Below, in pieces: positions 19,859 to 29,506 of a DNA stretch of 64,000 nt. Numbering within the stretch: position 1 is the first letter of the stretch; every line of letters starts with the position of its first letter. The notes below the pieces were generated by a model, which was given only the letters and a program-made list of their open reading frames with translations, had not been told where the DNA came from and ran no database searches. Made by a program: the position numbers and the translations under genes. The DNA is from Xenorhabdus poinarii G6 (GTDB lineage Bacteria; Pseudomonadota; Gammaproteobacteria; Enterobacterales; Enterobacteriaceae), in NCBI RefSeq assembly GCF_000968175.1, contig NZ_FO704551.1:2728001-2792000 (forward strand). The letters are read 5' to 3'.

Positions 19859-20792
19859 CCCTCGTGGTTTCTGTGCTGGTGTTGATCGTGCCATCAGCAT
19901 CGTCGAACGGGCGCTGGAATTGTACGGGGCGCCTATTTATGTCCGCCATGAAGTCGTGCATAACCGCTATGTCGTTGACGATCTCAGAAATCGTGGGGCT
20001 ATTTTCATTGAGGAAATTTCAGAAGTACCCGATGGCGCTATTCTGATCTTCTCCGCACATGGCGTTTCCCAAGCCATTCGTACCGAAGCCCGCTCCCGTC
20101 ATTTAACCATGTTATTTGATGCGACCTGCCCGCTGGTCACTAAAGTCCATATGGAAGTGGCAAGGGCAAGTCGCAAAGGTAAGGAAGCGATATTGATTGG
20201 ACATGCCGGTCATCCTGAAGTAGAAGGGACGATGGGGCAATACAATAATCCAGCAGGTGGCATGTATCTGGTGGAATCCCCGCAGGACGTATGGAAACTG
20301 CACGTCAAGGATGAAAATAACCTCTGTTTTATGACACAAACGACACTGTCTGTTGATGATACTTCAGAAGTCATTGATGCGCTTCACGCAAGATTCCCCA
20401 ATATTGTTGGCCCACGCAAAGATGACATCTGCTATGCCACGACCAACCGCCAGGAAGCCGTGCGTGATTTAGCGGCCGGTGCTGATGTTGTTTTAGTCGT
20501 CGGTTCAAAAAACTCATCAAACTCTAATCGCTTAGCTGAACTTGCACAACGTGTAGGGAAACCGGCTTATTTGATTGATTCTGCGAATGATATTCAAGAA
20601 GAGTGGATTAATGGCGCCAATGCCGTTGGGGTGACAGCAGGTGCATCCGCACCGGATATTTTGGTGCAGCAAGTGATTGAACGACTAAAAAATTTCGGGG
20701 CAGAAACAGTTAACGAACTACATGGCCGTGAAGAGAATATTGTTTTCGAAGTACCGAAAGAACTGCGAGTTGACGTGAAAGAAATTAATTAA
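19839..20792 (+). CDS. ispH: 4-hydroxy-3-methylbut-2-enyl diphosphate reductase
   Basis: Last step of the MEP isoprenoid pathway, making IPP and DMAPP. The 317-residue protein carries the three [4Fe-4S] cysteines in [20 protein letters not shown] and [18 protein letters not shown] precedes the ATG at 19839, inside the end of fkpB; an upstream in-frame codon is not supported by the family. Translationally coupled to fkpB. Confidence 0.97.
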   Translation: MQILLANPRGFCAGVDRAISIVERALELYGAPIYVRHEVVHNRYVVDDLRNRGAIFIEEISEVPDGAILIFSAHGVSQAIRTEARSRHLTMLFDATCPLVTKVHMEVARASRKGKEAILIGHAGHPEVEGTMGQYNNPAGGMYLVESPQDVWKLHVKDENNLCFMTQTTLSVDDTSEVIDALHARFPNIVGPRKDDICYATTNRQEAVRDLAAGADVVLVVGSKNSSNSNRLAELAQRVGKPAYLIDSANDIQEEWINGANAVGVTAGASAPDILVQQVIERLKNFGAETVNELHGREENIVFEVPKELRVDVKEIN

Positions 20793-20911
20793 TGCCAGTT
20801 CTGCCGGGTGGGTATTTGAAAACTGACTATACGGGGGAACGCGGGAGGCTCTGTCCACCAACCGGGTATTTGCCATTCCAGGCAGTTAAGTTAAAACAAT
20901 TTCCTTTGTGA

Positions 20912-21766
<855 letters not shown>

Positions 21767-21790
21767 TTTACAAATACTGTAACTCCATAT

Positions 21791-21825
21791 AATTACGTAG
21801 TTATTTATAGGTTAACTGCGTAATT
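21791..21825 (+). terminator. Hairpin after dapB
   Basis: AATTACGTAGTTA (21791-21803) pairs with TAACTGCGTAATT (21813-21825), 13-bp stem with one mismatch and a 9-nt loop, followed by TTTC. Likely dapB terminator. Confidence 0.6.
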
Positions 21826-22112
21826 TTCACCATATATAAATTTTCACTAACATCGCTAAGTTAATGCCTTCTTTTATGAAAAAAAAAAGCTTTTTTGTCA
21901 CTTTTTTCCCCGGAGTCCGAAAAAAAACCGCCTTTTTTTCTGTTATTAAGTTTTCCCTCACCATAATCGGTAACCTACGCCGACTTTTCTGATATTTTTT
22001 CACTGAATTGGCTTAATACAAGACTCAGTGTTGTAAAAAGGCCAATAAATTTGCCATTTTTTGTAGACAACCCCTCTTCTCATCATTAGAATGCGCGGAA
22101 TTTGCCAAAATT

Positions 22113-22191
22113 TTGACAAAAATTATGATTGGCATTGATTTTAAGGATTAATTCTGAATTAATATGCATGGAATGCGATTGATTATTCATT
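22113..22191 (+). promoter_or_regulatory. carAB control region with two ARG boxes
   Basis: Two 18-bp ArgR-box-like sites, 22153-22170 (core TGAATTAATATGCA) and 22174-22191 (core ending ATTCA), are 3 bp apart, the spacing typical of ArgR hexamer operators and the layout of E. coli carAB P2. A TTGACA at 22113-22118 could be a -35 box. The rest of the 21767-22203 gap has AT-rich homopolymer runs (A and T tracts at 21880-21945), no gene; in E. coli this region holds the pyrimidine-controlled P1 with IHF, PepA and PurR sites. Confidence 0.75.
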
Positions 22192-22203
22192 CTGGAGGGC
22201 GTT

Positions 22204-23364
22204 TTGATTAAGTCAGCTATATTGGTTCTAGAAGATGGAACCCAATTTCACGGTCGCGCCATTGGGGCTGAAGGTGTGGCTGTTGGAGAAGTGGTCTTCA
22301 ATACCTCAATAACCGGATATCAAGAAATACTTACCGACCCTTCCTATTCCCGCCAAATTGTTACTCTTACTTATCCCCATATTGGTAATGTCGGCATCAA
22401 TGCCGCTGATGAAGAATCCCCCTCCATTCAGGCTCAAGGCCTAGTCATCCGTGATCTACCGTTAGTGGCCAGCAACTTCCGCAGCGAAGAAAATCTGTCT
22501 GATTACCTGAAACGCCACAACATTGTTGCTATCGCAGATATCGATACGCGCAAACTCACCCGTCTCTTAAGAGAAAAAGGGGCACAAAACGGCTGTATCA
22601 TTGCCGGTGATGGCGCAGATGCTCAGGTTGCCCTGGAAAAAGCACACGCTTTCCCCGGCTTAAAAGGGATGGATTTAGCAAAAGAAGTGACAACCGCCCA
22701 AGCTTATCAATGGGGACAAGGGAGCTGGACGTTAGCCGATGGGCTACCAGAAACAAGTGAAGCGCAAGCATTACCTTACCACATTGTCGCCTATGATTTT
22801 GGCGTGAAACGCAATATCCTGCGTATGCTGGTCGATCGCGGCTGTCGCGTGACCGTTGTACCGGCAAAAACCCCGGCAGATGAAGTACTGAAAATGGCAC
22901 CGGATGGTATTTTTCTGTCCAATGGCCCGGGTGATCCAGAACCCTGCGGCTATGCTATCGAAGCAATCAAAACCTTCCTGAATACCGAGATTCCTGTCTT
23001 TGGGATCTGTCTGGGGCACCAATTACTGGCGCTGGCCAGCGGGGCAAAAACCGTGAAAATGAAATTTGGTCATCACGGTGGCAACCATCCGGTTAAAGAT
23101 CTGGATCGCAATGTCGTTATGATCACGGCACAAAACCACGGCTTTGCCGTTGATGAAAGCACCTTGCCAGCCAATCTGCGCGTCACACATAAATCACTCT
23201 TTGATGGCACATTGCAAGGTATTCATCGCACCGATAAACCGGCCTTCAGTTTCCAGGGGCATCCTGAAGCCAGCCCCGGCCCACATGAAGCGGCATCTTT
23301 GTTCGATCACTTTATCGAACTGATTGAAGAATACCGTCAGACACCCGTTCAGAACACCAAATAA
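22204..23364 (+). CDS. carA: Carbamoyl-phosphate synthase small subunit
   Basis: Glutaminase subunit that feeds ammonia to CarB for arginine and pyrimidine synthesis. The 386-residue product has the class I amidotransferase triad: Cys in [13 protein letters not shown] and His/Glu in [15 protein letters not shown]. The start is TTG at 22204, the same as in E. coli carA, preceded by CTGGAGGGCG. carB starts 17 bases after the stop. Confidence 0.98.
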   Translation: MIKSAILVLEDGTQFHGRAIGAEGVAVGEVVFNTSITGYQEILTDPSYSRQIVTLTYPHIGNVGINAADEESPSIQAQGLVIRDLPLVASNFRSEENLSDYLKRHNIVAIADIDTRKLTRLLREKGAQNGCIIAGDGADAQVALEKAHAFPGLKGMDLAKEVTTAQAYQWGQGSWTLADGLPETSEAQALPYHIVAYDFGVKRNILRMLVDRGCRVTVVPAKTPADEVLKMAPDGIFLSNGPGDPEPCGYAIEAIKTFLNTEIPVFGICLGHQLLALASGAKTVKMKFGHHGGNHPVKDLDRNVVMITAQNHGFAVDESTLPANLRVTHKSLFDGTLQGIHRTDKPAFSFQGHPEASPGPHEAASLFDHFIELIEEYRQTPVQNTK

Positions 23365-23381
23365 TCAGGAGAAAAAGAAAA

Positions 23382-26300
23382 ATGGCAAAACGTACTGATA
23401 TTAAAAGTATTCTGATCTTAGGTGCTGGCCCCATCGTTATCGGTCAGGCATGTGAATTTGACTACTCAGGTGCTCAGGCTTGTAAGGCGCTGCGGGAAGA
23501 AGGTTACCGTGTCATTCTGGTCAACTCGAATCCAGCGACAATCATGACCGATCCAGAAATGGCAGATGCGACCTATATCGAGCCAATCCATTGGGAAGTC
23601 GTACGTAAAATTATTGCAAAAGAACGTCCAGATGCCGTCCTGCCAACCATGGGCGGGCAAACAGCACTCAACTGTGCGCTGGAGCTGGAACGTCAAGGTG
23701 TCCTGGAAGAATTTGGCGTCACCATGATTGGTGCAACGGCCGATGCGATTGATAAAGCCGAAGATCGTCAACGTTTTGACCAAGCGATGAAAAGAATCGG
23801 TCTGGATACCGCACGTTCCGGCATTGCCCACACCATGGAAGAGGCGCTGGCTGTCGCGGAAGACGTTGGTTTCCCTTGTATTATTCGTCCTTCTTTTACC
23901 ATGGGCGGCACCGGTGGCGGTATCGCTTATAACCGTGAAGAATTCGAAGAAATCTGTGAACGTGGTTTAGATCTTTCGCCCACCAATGAACTGCTGATCG
24001 ATGAATCATTAATTGGCTGGAAAGAGTATGAAATGGAAGTGGTGCGGGATAAAAATGACAACTGCATCATTGTCTGTTCCATTGAAAACTTCGATCCAAT
24101 GGGCATTCATACCGGCGATTCCATCACCGTAGCCCCCGCGCAGACACTGACCGATAAAGAATATCAAATCATGCGTAACGCTTCGATGGCGGTACTGCGT
24201 GAAATCGGTGTTGAAACCGGGGGATCAAACGTTCAGTTTGCGGTGAACCCGAAAAATGGCCGCCTGATTGTCATTGAAATGAACCCGCGTGTATCCCGTT
24301 CATCAGCGCTGGCGTCCAAAGCAACGGGCTTCCCGATCGCAAAAATCGCGGCAAAACTGGCCGTCGGCTATACCCTTGATGAACTGATGAATGACATCAC
24401 GGGCGGGCGCACGCCGGCATCTTTCGAGCCTTCCATCGATTATGTTGTGACCAAAATCCCCCGTTTCAACTTTGAAAAATTTGCTGGCAGCAATGATCGT
24501 CTGACCACTCAGATGAAGTCTGTTGGTGAAGTGATGGCCATCGGCCGTACTTTCCAGGAGTCGATGCAAAAAGCCCTGCGCGGTCTGGAAGTCGGCGTAA
24601 CCGGATTTGATCCTAAAGTCAATCTGGATGATCCGCAGTCTCTGACCAAAATCCGCAGTGAATTGAAAAACGCGGGGGCTGAGCGTATCTGGTATATCGC
24701 GGATGCTTTCCGTGCGGGCATGTCCGTTGACGGGCTTTTCAATCTGACCAATATTGACCGCTGGTTCCTGGTGCAAATTGAAGAACTCATTCGTCTGGAA
24801 GAACACGTGACAGAACAAGGCGTAAATAGCCTGACCGCCGATTTCCTGCGCCACCTTAAGCGCAAAGGTTTTGCTGACGCCTATCTGGCGAAACTGGTGG
24901 GGATCTCGGGTCAAGAGATCCGCAAACTCCGCCATCATTACAACTTGTATCCGGTTTATAAGCGTGTTGATACCTGTGCGGCAGAATTCGCAACAGATAC
25001 GGCTTACCTGTACTCCACCTATGAAGATGAATGTGAAGCTAACCCGAACAATGATAAACCGAAAATCATGGTGTTGGGTGGCGGTCCAAACCGGATCGGG
25101 CAAGGCATTGAGTTCGATTACTGCTGTGTACACGCTTCTCTGGCGCTGCGTGAAGATGGTTTTGAAACCATCATGGTGAACTGTAACCCGGAAACCGTTT
25201 CCACCGATTACGACACGTCTGATCGTCTTTACTTTGAGCCTGTCACACTGGAAGATGTGCTGGAAATTGTGCGCGTTGAACAACCAAAAGGCGTGATTGT
25301 TCAGTATGGCGGCCAGACTCCCCTGAAGCTGGCTCGTGAACTGGAGGCTGCCGGTGTACCGATTATCGGCACCAGCCCTGATGCTATCGACCGGGCAGAA
25401 GACCGTGAACGTTTCCAGCAAGCGGTTAACCGCCTTGGCCTGAAACAGCCAGCAAACGCCACCGTCACGGCTATCGAACAGGCCGTTGAAAAAGGCAATG
25501 AGATTGGTTATCCGCTGGTCGTTCGTCCCTCTTACGTTCTGGGTGGACGAGCAATGGAAATTGTATACGACGAATCTGACTTACGCCGTTACTTCCAGAC
25601 AGCCGTCAGCGTCTCCAACGATGCGCCGGTGCTGTTGGATCGCTTCCTTGATGATGCGATAGAAGTCGACGTAGACGCTATCTGTGATGGTGAGCGTGTT
25701 CTGATTGGTGGCATCATGGAACATATCGAACAAGCCGGGGTCCACTCTGGTGATTCCGCCTGTTCTCTGCCGGCTTATACGCTAAGCAAAGAAATTCAGG
25801 ATGTTATGCGACAGCAAGTTGAAAAACTGGCCTTTGAACTGCGCGTCCGTGGCCTGATGAACGTTCAGTTTGCAGTGAAAAATAACGAAGTTTACCTGAT
25901 TGAAGTCAACCCACGGGCAGCACGTACCGTTCCCTTCGTTTCCAAAGCCACTGGCCTGCCTCTGGCAAAAATAGCCGCGCGCGTCATGGCCGGTCAGTCT
26001 CTGCTTGAGCAAGGCACGGTTGAAGAGGTGATTCCGCCTTACTACTCCGTGAAAGAAGTCGTACTGCCATTCAATAAGTTCCCGGGGGTTGATCCCATTC
26101 TGGGGCCAGAAATGCGCTCTACGGGGGAAGTGATGGGCGTTGGCCGTACCTTTGCTGAAGCTTTTTCAAAAGCGATGCTGGGCAGTAACTCCACCATGCG
26201 TAAAATAGGCCGGGCATTACTGTCTGTCCGTGAAGGCGATAAAGAACGTGTTGTCGATTTGGCCGCTAACTTACTCAAACATGGCTTTGAATTAGATGCG

Positions 26301-26609
26301 ACACACGGTACTGCGGTCGTCTTGGGTGAAGCAGGCATCAACCCACGTTTGGTCAATAAAGTTCATGAAGGGCGTCCGCACATTCAAGACAGGATCAAAA
26401 ATGGTGAATATGACTATATCGTCAATACCACCGAAGGCCGTCAAGCCATTGAAGATTCAAAACTGCTACGCCGTAGCGCACTGCAATATAAAGTGCATTA
26501 TGACACGACCCTGAATGGCGGTTTCGCAACCACGATGGCACTCAGCGCTGATCCAACTGAGCAGGTCATTTCGGTTCAAGAAATGCATGCCAAAATTGCC
26601 AGACAGTAA
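23382..26609 (+). CDS. carB: Carbamoyl-phosphate synthase large subunit
   Basis: 1075 residues, as in E. coli (1073). Two homologous ATP-grasp halves are visible: the first from [20 protein letters not shown], the second from [20 protein letters not shown] (about residue 558). The C-terminal about 140 residues form the MGS-like allosteric domain that binds ornithine, UMP and IMP. AGGAG precedes the ATG. Operon with carA. Confidence 0.98.
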   Translation: MAKRTDIKSILILGAGPIVIGQACEFDYSGAQACKALREEGYRVILVNSNPATIMTDPEMADATYIEPIHWEVVRKIIAKERPDAVLPTMGGQTALNCALELERQGVLEEFGVTMIGATADAIDKAEDRQRFDQAMKRIGLDTARSGIAHTMEEALAVAEDVGFPCIIRPSFTMGGTGGGIAYNREEFEEICERGLDLSPTNELLIDESLIGWKEYEMEVVRDKNDNCIIVCSIENFDPMGIHTGDSITVAPAQTLTDKEYQIMRNASMAVLREIGVETGGSNVQFAVNPKNGRLIVIEMNPRVSRSSALASKATGFPIAKIAAKLAVGYTLDELMNDITGGRTPASFEPSIDYVVTKIPRFNFEKFAGSNDRLTTQMKSVGEVMAIGRTFQESMQKALRGLEVGVTGFDPKVNLDDPQSLTKIRSELKNAGAERIWYIADAFRAGMSVDGLFNLTNIDRWFLVQIEELIRLEEHVTEQGVNSLTADFLRHLKRKGFADAYLAKLVGISGQEIRKLRHHYNLYPVYKRVDTCAAEFATDTAYLYSTYEDECEANPNNDKPKIMVLGGGPNRIGQGIEFDYCCVHASLALREDGFETIMVNCNPETVSTDYDTSDRLYFEPVTLEDVLEIVRVEQPKGVIVQYGGQTPLKLARELEAAGVPIIGTSPDAIDRAEDRERFQQAVNRLGLKQPANATVTAIEQAVEKGNEIGYPLVVRPSYVLGGRAMEIVYDESDLRRYFQTAVSVSNDAPVLLDRFLDDAIEVDVDAICDGERVLIGGIMEHIEQAGVHSGDSACSLPAYTLSKEIQDVMRQQVEKLAFELRVRGLMNVQFAVKNNEVYLIEVNPRAARTVPFVSKATGLPLAKIAARVMAGQSLLEQGTVEEVIPPYYSVKEVVLPFNKFPGVDPILGPEMRSTGEVMGVGRTFAEAFSKAMLGSNSTMRKIGRALLSVREGDKERVVDLAANLLKHGFELDATHGTAVVLGEAGINPRLVNKVHEGRPHIQDRIKNGEYDYIVNTTEGRQAIEDSKLLRRSALQYKVHYDTTLNGGFATTMALSADPTEQVISVQEMHAKIARQ

Positions 26610-26662
26610 AAAGATTATCACACTCACTGATAGGATAACGTCATTTTTGACAATATCCTTCT

Positions 26663-26715
26663 AAAAAAACGGCCTCCCCAACGTTGGATATTCAACGAAT
26701 AAGGAGGCCGTTTTT
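26663..26715. terminator. Bidirectional terminator between carB and mrxJ
   Basis: AAAAACGGCCTCC (26665-26677) and GGAGGCCGTTTTT (26703-26715), a perfect 13-bp stem with A/T runs on both sides; the loop holds a second small palindrome (CAACGTTG). Serves convergent carB and the fimbrial operon. Confidence 0.9.
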
Positions 26716-26724
26716 ATGAGGTCG

Positions 26725-27000
26725 TTACAGGCCCAATACCGTTTCCGCGACACAAGCATACTGATTATTCATATTAACCTTAGGGGGCGTAAAACAGTCC
26801 ACCAAAAACCAATCCACCGGCGTCTTCAGGGCGATAGAAATAGCGACCAAATGCTCCAGACTGATCCTATTTGTTCCCCGCTCATAGCGTGACAATTGCT
26901 GATGGCTTACTCCAATTCGGTCTGCCAGCTCTACGGCAGTCACACCAATTTCTTTTCTTTTCATTTGGATTCTTTTTCCTACCAGCATACTGACTTGCAT
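26725..27000 (-). CDS. mrxJ: MrpJ-type HTH regulator of the fimbrial operon
   Basis: A 91-residue XRE-type HTH protein (GKRIQMKRKEIGVTAVELAD, then RIGVSHQQLSRYERGTNRIS). It is the last gene of the fimbrial operon, 18 bases after mrxH, the position of MrpJ in Proteus mirabilis and MrxJ in X. nematophila. In Proteus, MrpJ represses the flagellar master operon flhDC so that attachment and motility alternate. A similar role here is inferred from position and family. An ATG four codons later is an alternative start. Confidence 0.85.
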   Translation of the reverse strand: MQVSMLVGKRIQMKRKEIGVTAVELADRIGVSHQQLSRYERGTNRISLEHLVAISIALKTPVDWFLVDCFTPPKVNMNNQYACVAETVLGL

Positions 27001-27018
27001 AATATCTCTATTCTCACT

Positions 27019-27858
27019 TTATAGATAAGTTAAAAAAACGACTGCAGTACCTTCGTATTGACCGGGTTTGGGTAGCGTTATGGTATGTAGTACTGATTTG
27101 AGGTTGAAAGAAACGGGAATATTATTTCCCGGCGCAGTGATATTCACACCATTTTCCGCATTTTTTCCATTAATGTGTAATGTTGAATATATTTGTCTGT
27201 CAGAATCGAGATACACTCTCTCTTCATTATTAATTGATCTGGCAAGCAGCATTATTTGGTCGCTATAAACAGCACATGAGAATTGGCCTGTAATTGTGCG
27301 TGTTTGATTATTCACCTCTCTCGCAATTAATTCCCCATAGGCGATTTCAGAGGGAAGATTGAGTTTGCAATTTTGATTTGGAGGAGGCGTTTTGTTACAG
27401 GTTGAATCCGGGAATTGTTGTGCATCCCCATATTCCGGATTCAGCTTTTCGGAGTAAAATAAACCGACGCAGTCGGCCTCTGTACTAATAATGGGAAATG
27501 AAACCCGTATAGGGACACCAAACTGTCTTTTATATGCTCTCATGACATCGGCAGTTGTCGGATATAAATGCGCATTTTCCAGGCATACTCTTGAATCATG
27601 ACAGGAACCGTACATACCGGGCGGATAACCATTTCGATAATTAACATCAGGCCCCACATAGCATTGTTCGTTTCCATAGCAGGGATTAGGAATCCCTTCT
27701 TCTTCTGTCCAGGCAATAATCTCCAGGGTCGCACGAGCTTGACCATATACGACTTCCATATTCACCGGCATGACATAAGCACCCGCATAAGCATGGGCGG
27801 TACTGACTAAAATAAATAAGGCTGCTAGCTTCAATAACGTTTTTTTAATATGGTACAT
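27019..27858 (-). CDS. mrxH: Fimbrial tip adhesin, MrpH-like
   Basis: A 279-residue secreted protein with a signal peptide (cut probably after HAYA, about residue 25). It has a cysteine-rich N-terminal domain (Cys60, 66, 86, 92, 130, 154) and a C-terminal pilin-like domain ending in QYEGTAVVFLTYL, as expected for a two-domain tip adhesin joined to the rod by donor-strand exchange. The homologue MrpH of Proteus binds zinc through histidines in the N-terminal domain; His87 and His97 are candidates here. Fifth gene of the operon. Confidence 0.82.
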   Translation of the reverse strand: MYHIKKTLLKLAALFILVSTAHAYAGAYVMPVNMEVVYGQARATLEIIAWTEEEGIPNPCYGNEQCYVGPDVNYRNGYPPGMYGSCHDSRVCLENAHLYPTTADVMRAYKRQFGVPIRVSFPIISTEADCVGLFYSEKLNPEYGDAQQFPDSTCNKTPPPNQNCKLNLPSEIAYGELIAREVNNQTRTITGQFSCAVYSDQIMLLARSINNEERVYLDSDRQIYSTLHINGKNAENGVNITAPGNNIPVSFNLKSVLHTITLPKPGQYEGTAVVFLTYL

Positions 27859-27924
27859 AACTTATTTTCCAAATAGCCTCTGATTCTGATTACAAAAGCG
27901 TGAATGAAAAGTTAATCAGCATGA

Positions 27925-28494
27925 CTAGTCATAACTAACTTCAAAATTTGCGATTGCCGTAAAATAACCCGCACCAATTGTTTTTCCTTTAATCGCACTC
28001 GGTTCAGCTTGTACAAATGCCCGGAGTGGGATCACGTTTTCTCTGCTATTTTCTAATAATGGGAATTCGCTGATTTTATTGAAAGGCATTAACGTGCCAT
28101 CAGTTTTTTCTATTCCAATAGCAATTCCACTCACTTGACCATCAGATCTCACGGCTAATAAATCAGGTGATTCTTGGCTGGTTTGTCCTAAGAATTTAAT
28201 TTTCAGTCGCTTTGTGATACGAGGATCACAATTTTCTAAATGCAGATTAAATTTATAATCACCGGCACGTGGTTTATAGTAAAAATCACGGTTAATAATT
28301 TCTCTAAAATTAATTTCTAAATTGAGATCGTCTGTCTTAATTGAACAAGCCGGAGCAAGTACCGTTAGCGAAATTTTGACGTTTTGACGCAGTGTATCTT
28401 TTGCCTCTGCCTTTTGCTGGCCGCTAATGCCAAAAAGAAACAGTACTGGCAAGACATATTTGGATAATTTAATGCTTAATGAACCCATTATCAT
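27925..28494 (-). CDS. mrxG: Minor fimbrial subunit, MrpG-like
   Basis: A 189-residue pilin-family protein with a signal peptide (about residues 1-31, ending QQKAEA), a conserved Cys pair (CSIKTDD and LENCDPR) and the C-terminal GAGYFTAIANFEVSYD typical of chaperone-usher pilins. By position (between chaperone and adhesin) it corresponds to MrpG/MrxG, probably an adaptor near the tip. The 66-base gap to mrxH has no terminator. Confidence 0.82.
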   Translation of the reverse strand: MIMGSLSIKLSKYVLPVLFLFGISGQQKAEAKDTLRQNVKISLTVLAPACSIKTDDLNLEINFREIINRDFYYKPRAGDYKFNLHLENCDPRITKRLKIKFLGQTSQESPDLLAVRSDGQVSGIAIGIEKTDGTLMPFNKISEFPLLENSRENVIPLRAFVQAEPSAIKGKTIGAGYFTAIANFEVSYD

Positions 28495-28604
28495 TTACTC
28501 TACTTTTATCCGCTCATTGACGAAAAACTCATCCTATTCCAGCCAGTTATGCGTCGATATCCCGTCAATATTATGATTGATGGGATATCACTGACATAAC
28601 CCAA

Positions 28605-29363
28605 TCAGTTATTTTCAGCGACGGCTTCTGACACCGTGCAGGTATTGCCACCACATTTGAATGTTAACTGTGGATGTCCACCATAATCATTGACATAAGT
28701 CAGTACCGGTGTATTCCCCAGTGCATTAATTGTTCCACCTAGTGTTTCGCTGCTTTTGGGCGCTAACATCAGGGGTTTAAATCCCACCACACTATTCCCT
28801 CCTATCTTGTTTGATGCTTCTGAAATAGTGATGTAATAAGGTGTCGGGTTATTGACGACATAGTGATTTTCCTGGCGGGTTAAGGTGAGTTTTTCCTGCC
28901 AAGGATTATCAAGATCTATACGGCGTGCAATGACCGCTTTCGGGCGGTAGAACAATTTGATACGAGTCTGCAAAGCCAATTGCAATACATTTGGCTTGTC
29001 ACTGCGTGGCGGAATTTCACGAATGTTGAAATAGAACACACTCTCCCGATCTTGCGGCAATTGAGCAATGGCGGGTAATGTCTGGAGCTTAACCTGACTT
29101 TTTGCTCCAGCTTCAATACGTTGTACCGGCGGCACAACCACAATCGGGCTATTGATCTTATTGCCATTCTCATCTTCGATCCATGACTGAGCCAGATAAG
29201 GCAAATCAAGATGTTGATTTTCCACGTTAAGACTAACGGATTTCATATCCTCATTAAAAATGACCCGGGTACGATCCAACGCGATGGCTGCCATGGCCTG
29301 ATGAACTGACATCAAGCTGCTGACCGTTATCGCCGTTATCATTAGAATTTTTTTCAGTTTCAT
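28605..29363 (-). CDS. mrxD: Periplasmic fimbrial chaperone
   Basis: A 252-residue PapD-like chaperone with a signal peptide ending QAMA. Seen: LDRTRVIFNEDMKSVSLNVEN (strand A1/F1 edge), the SVFYFNIREIPP motif of strand G1 flank and LQTRIKLFYRPKAV (the strand that donates into pilins). Delivers subunits to the usher. An extra Cys pair at the C terminus (FKCGGNTCTVSE) is noted in this group. Confidence 0.92.
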   Translation of the reverse strand: MKLKKILMITAITVSSLMSVHQAMAAIALDRTRVIFNEDMKSVSLNVENQHLDLPYLAQSWIEDENGNKINSPIVVVPPVQRIEAGAKSQVKLQTLPAIAQLPQDRESVFYFNIREIPPRSDKPNVLQLALQTRIKLFYRPKAVIARRIDLDNPWQEKLTLTRQENHYVVNNPTPYYITISEASNKIGGNSVVGFKPLMLAPKSSETLGGTINALGNTPVLTYVNDYGGHPQLTFKCGGNTCTVSEAVAENN

Positions 29364-29506
29364 AATGTTCTTTGCTCATACTCAAAAAAGTTCAGGTTTA
29401 TCTTACTACGCTCAACAATGTCTCTGTTTTTACGTCAAAATTTCACATAAACAAAACAATATAATACGCTGTTTAAAACAGATTTCATGGGCTGTTTTAT
29501 TACATT

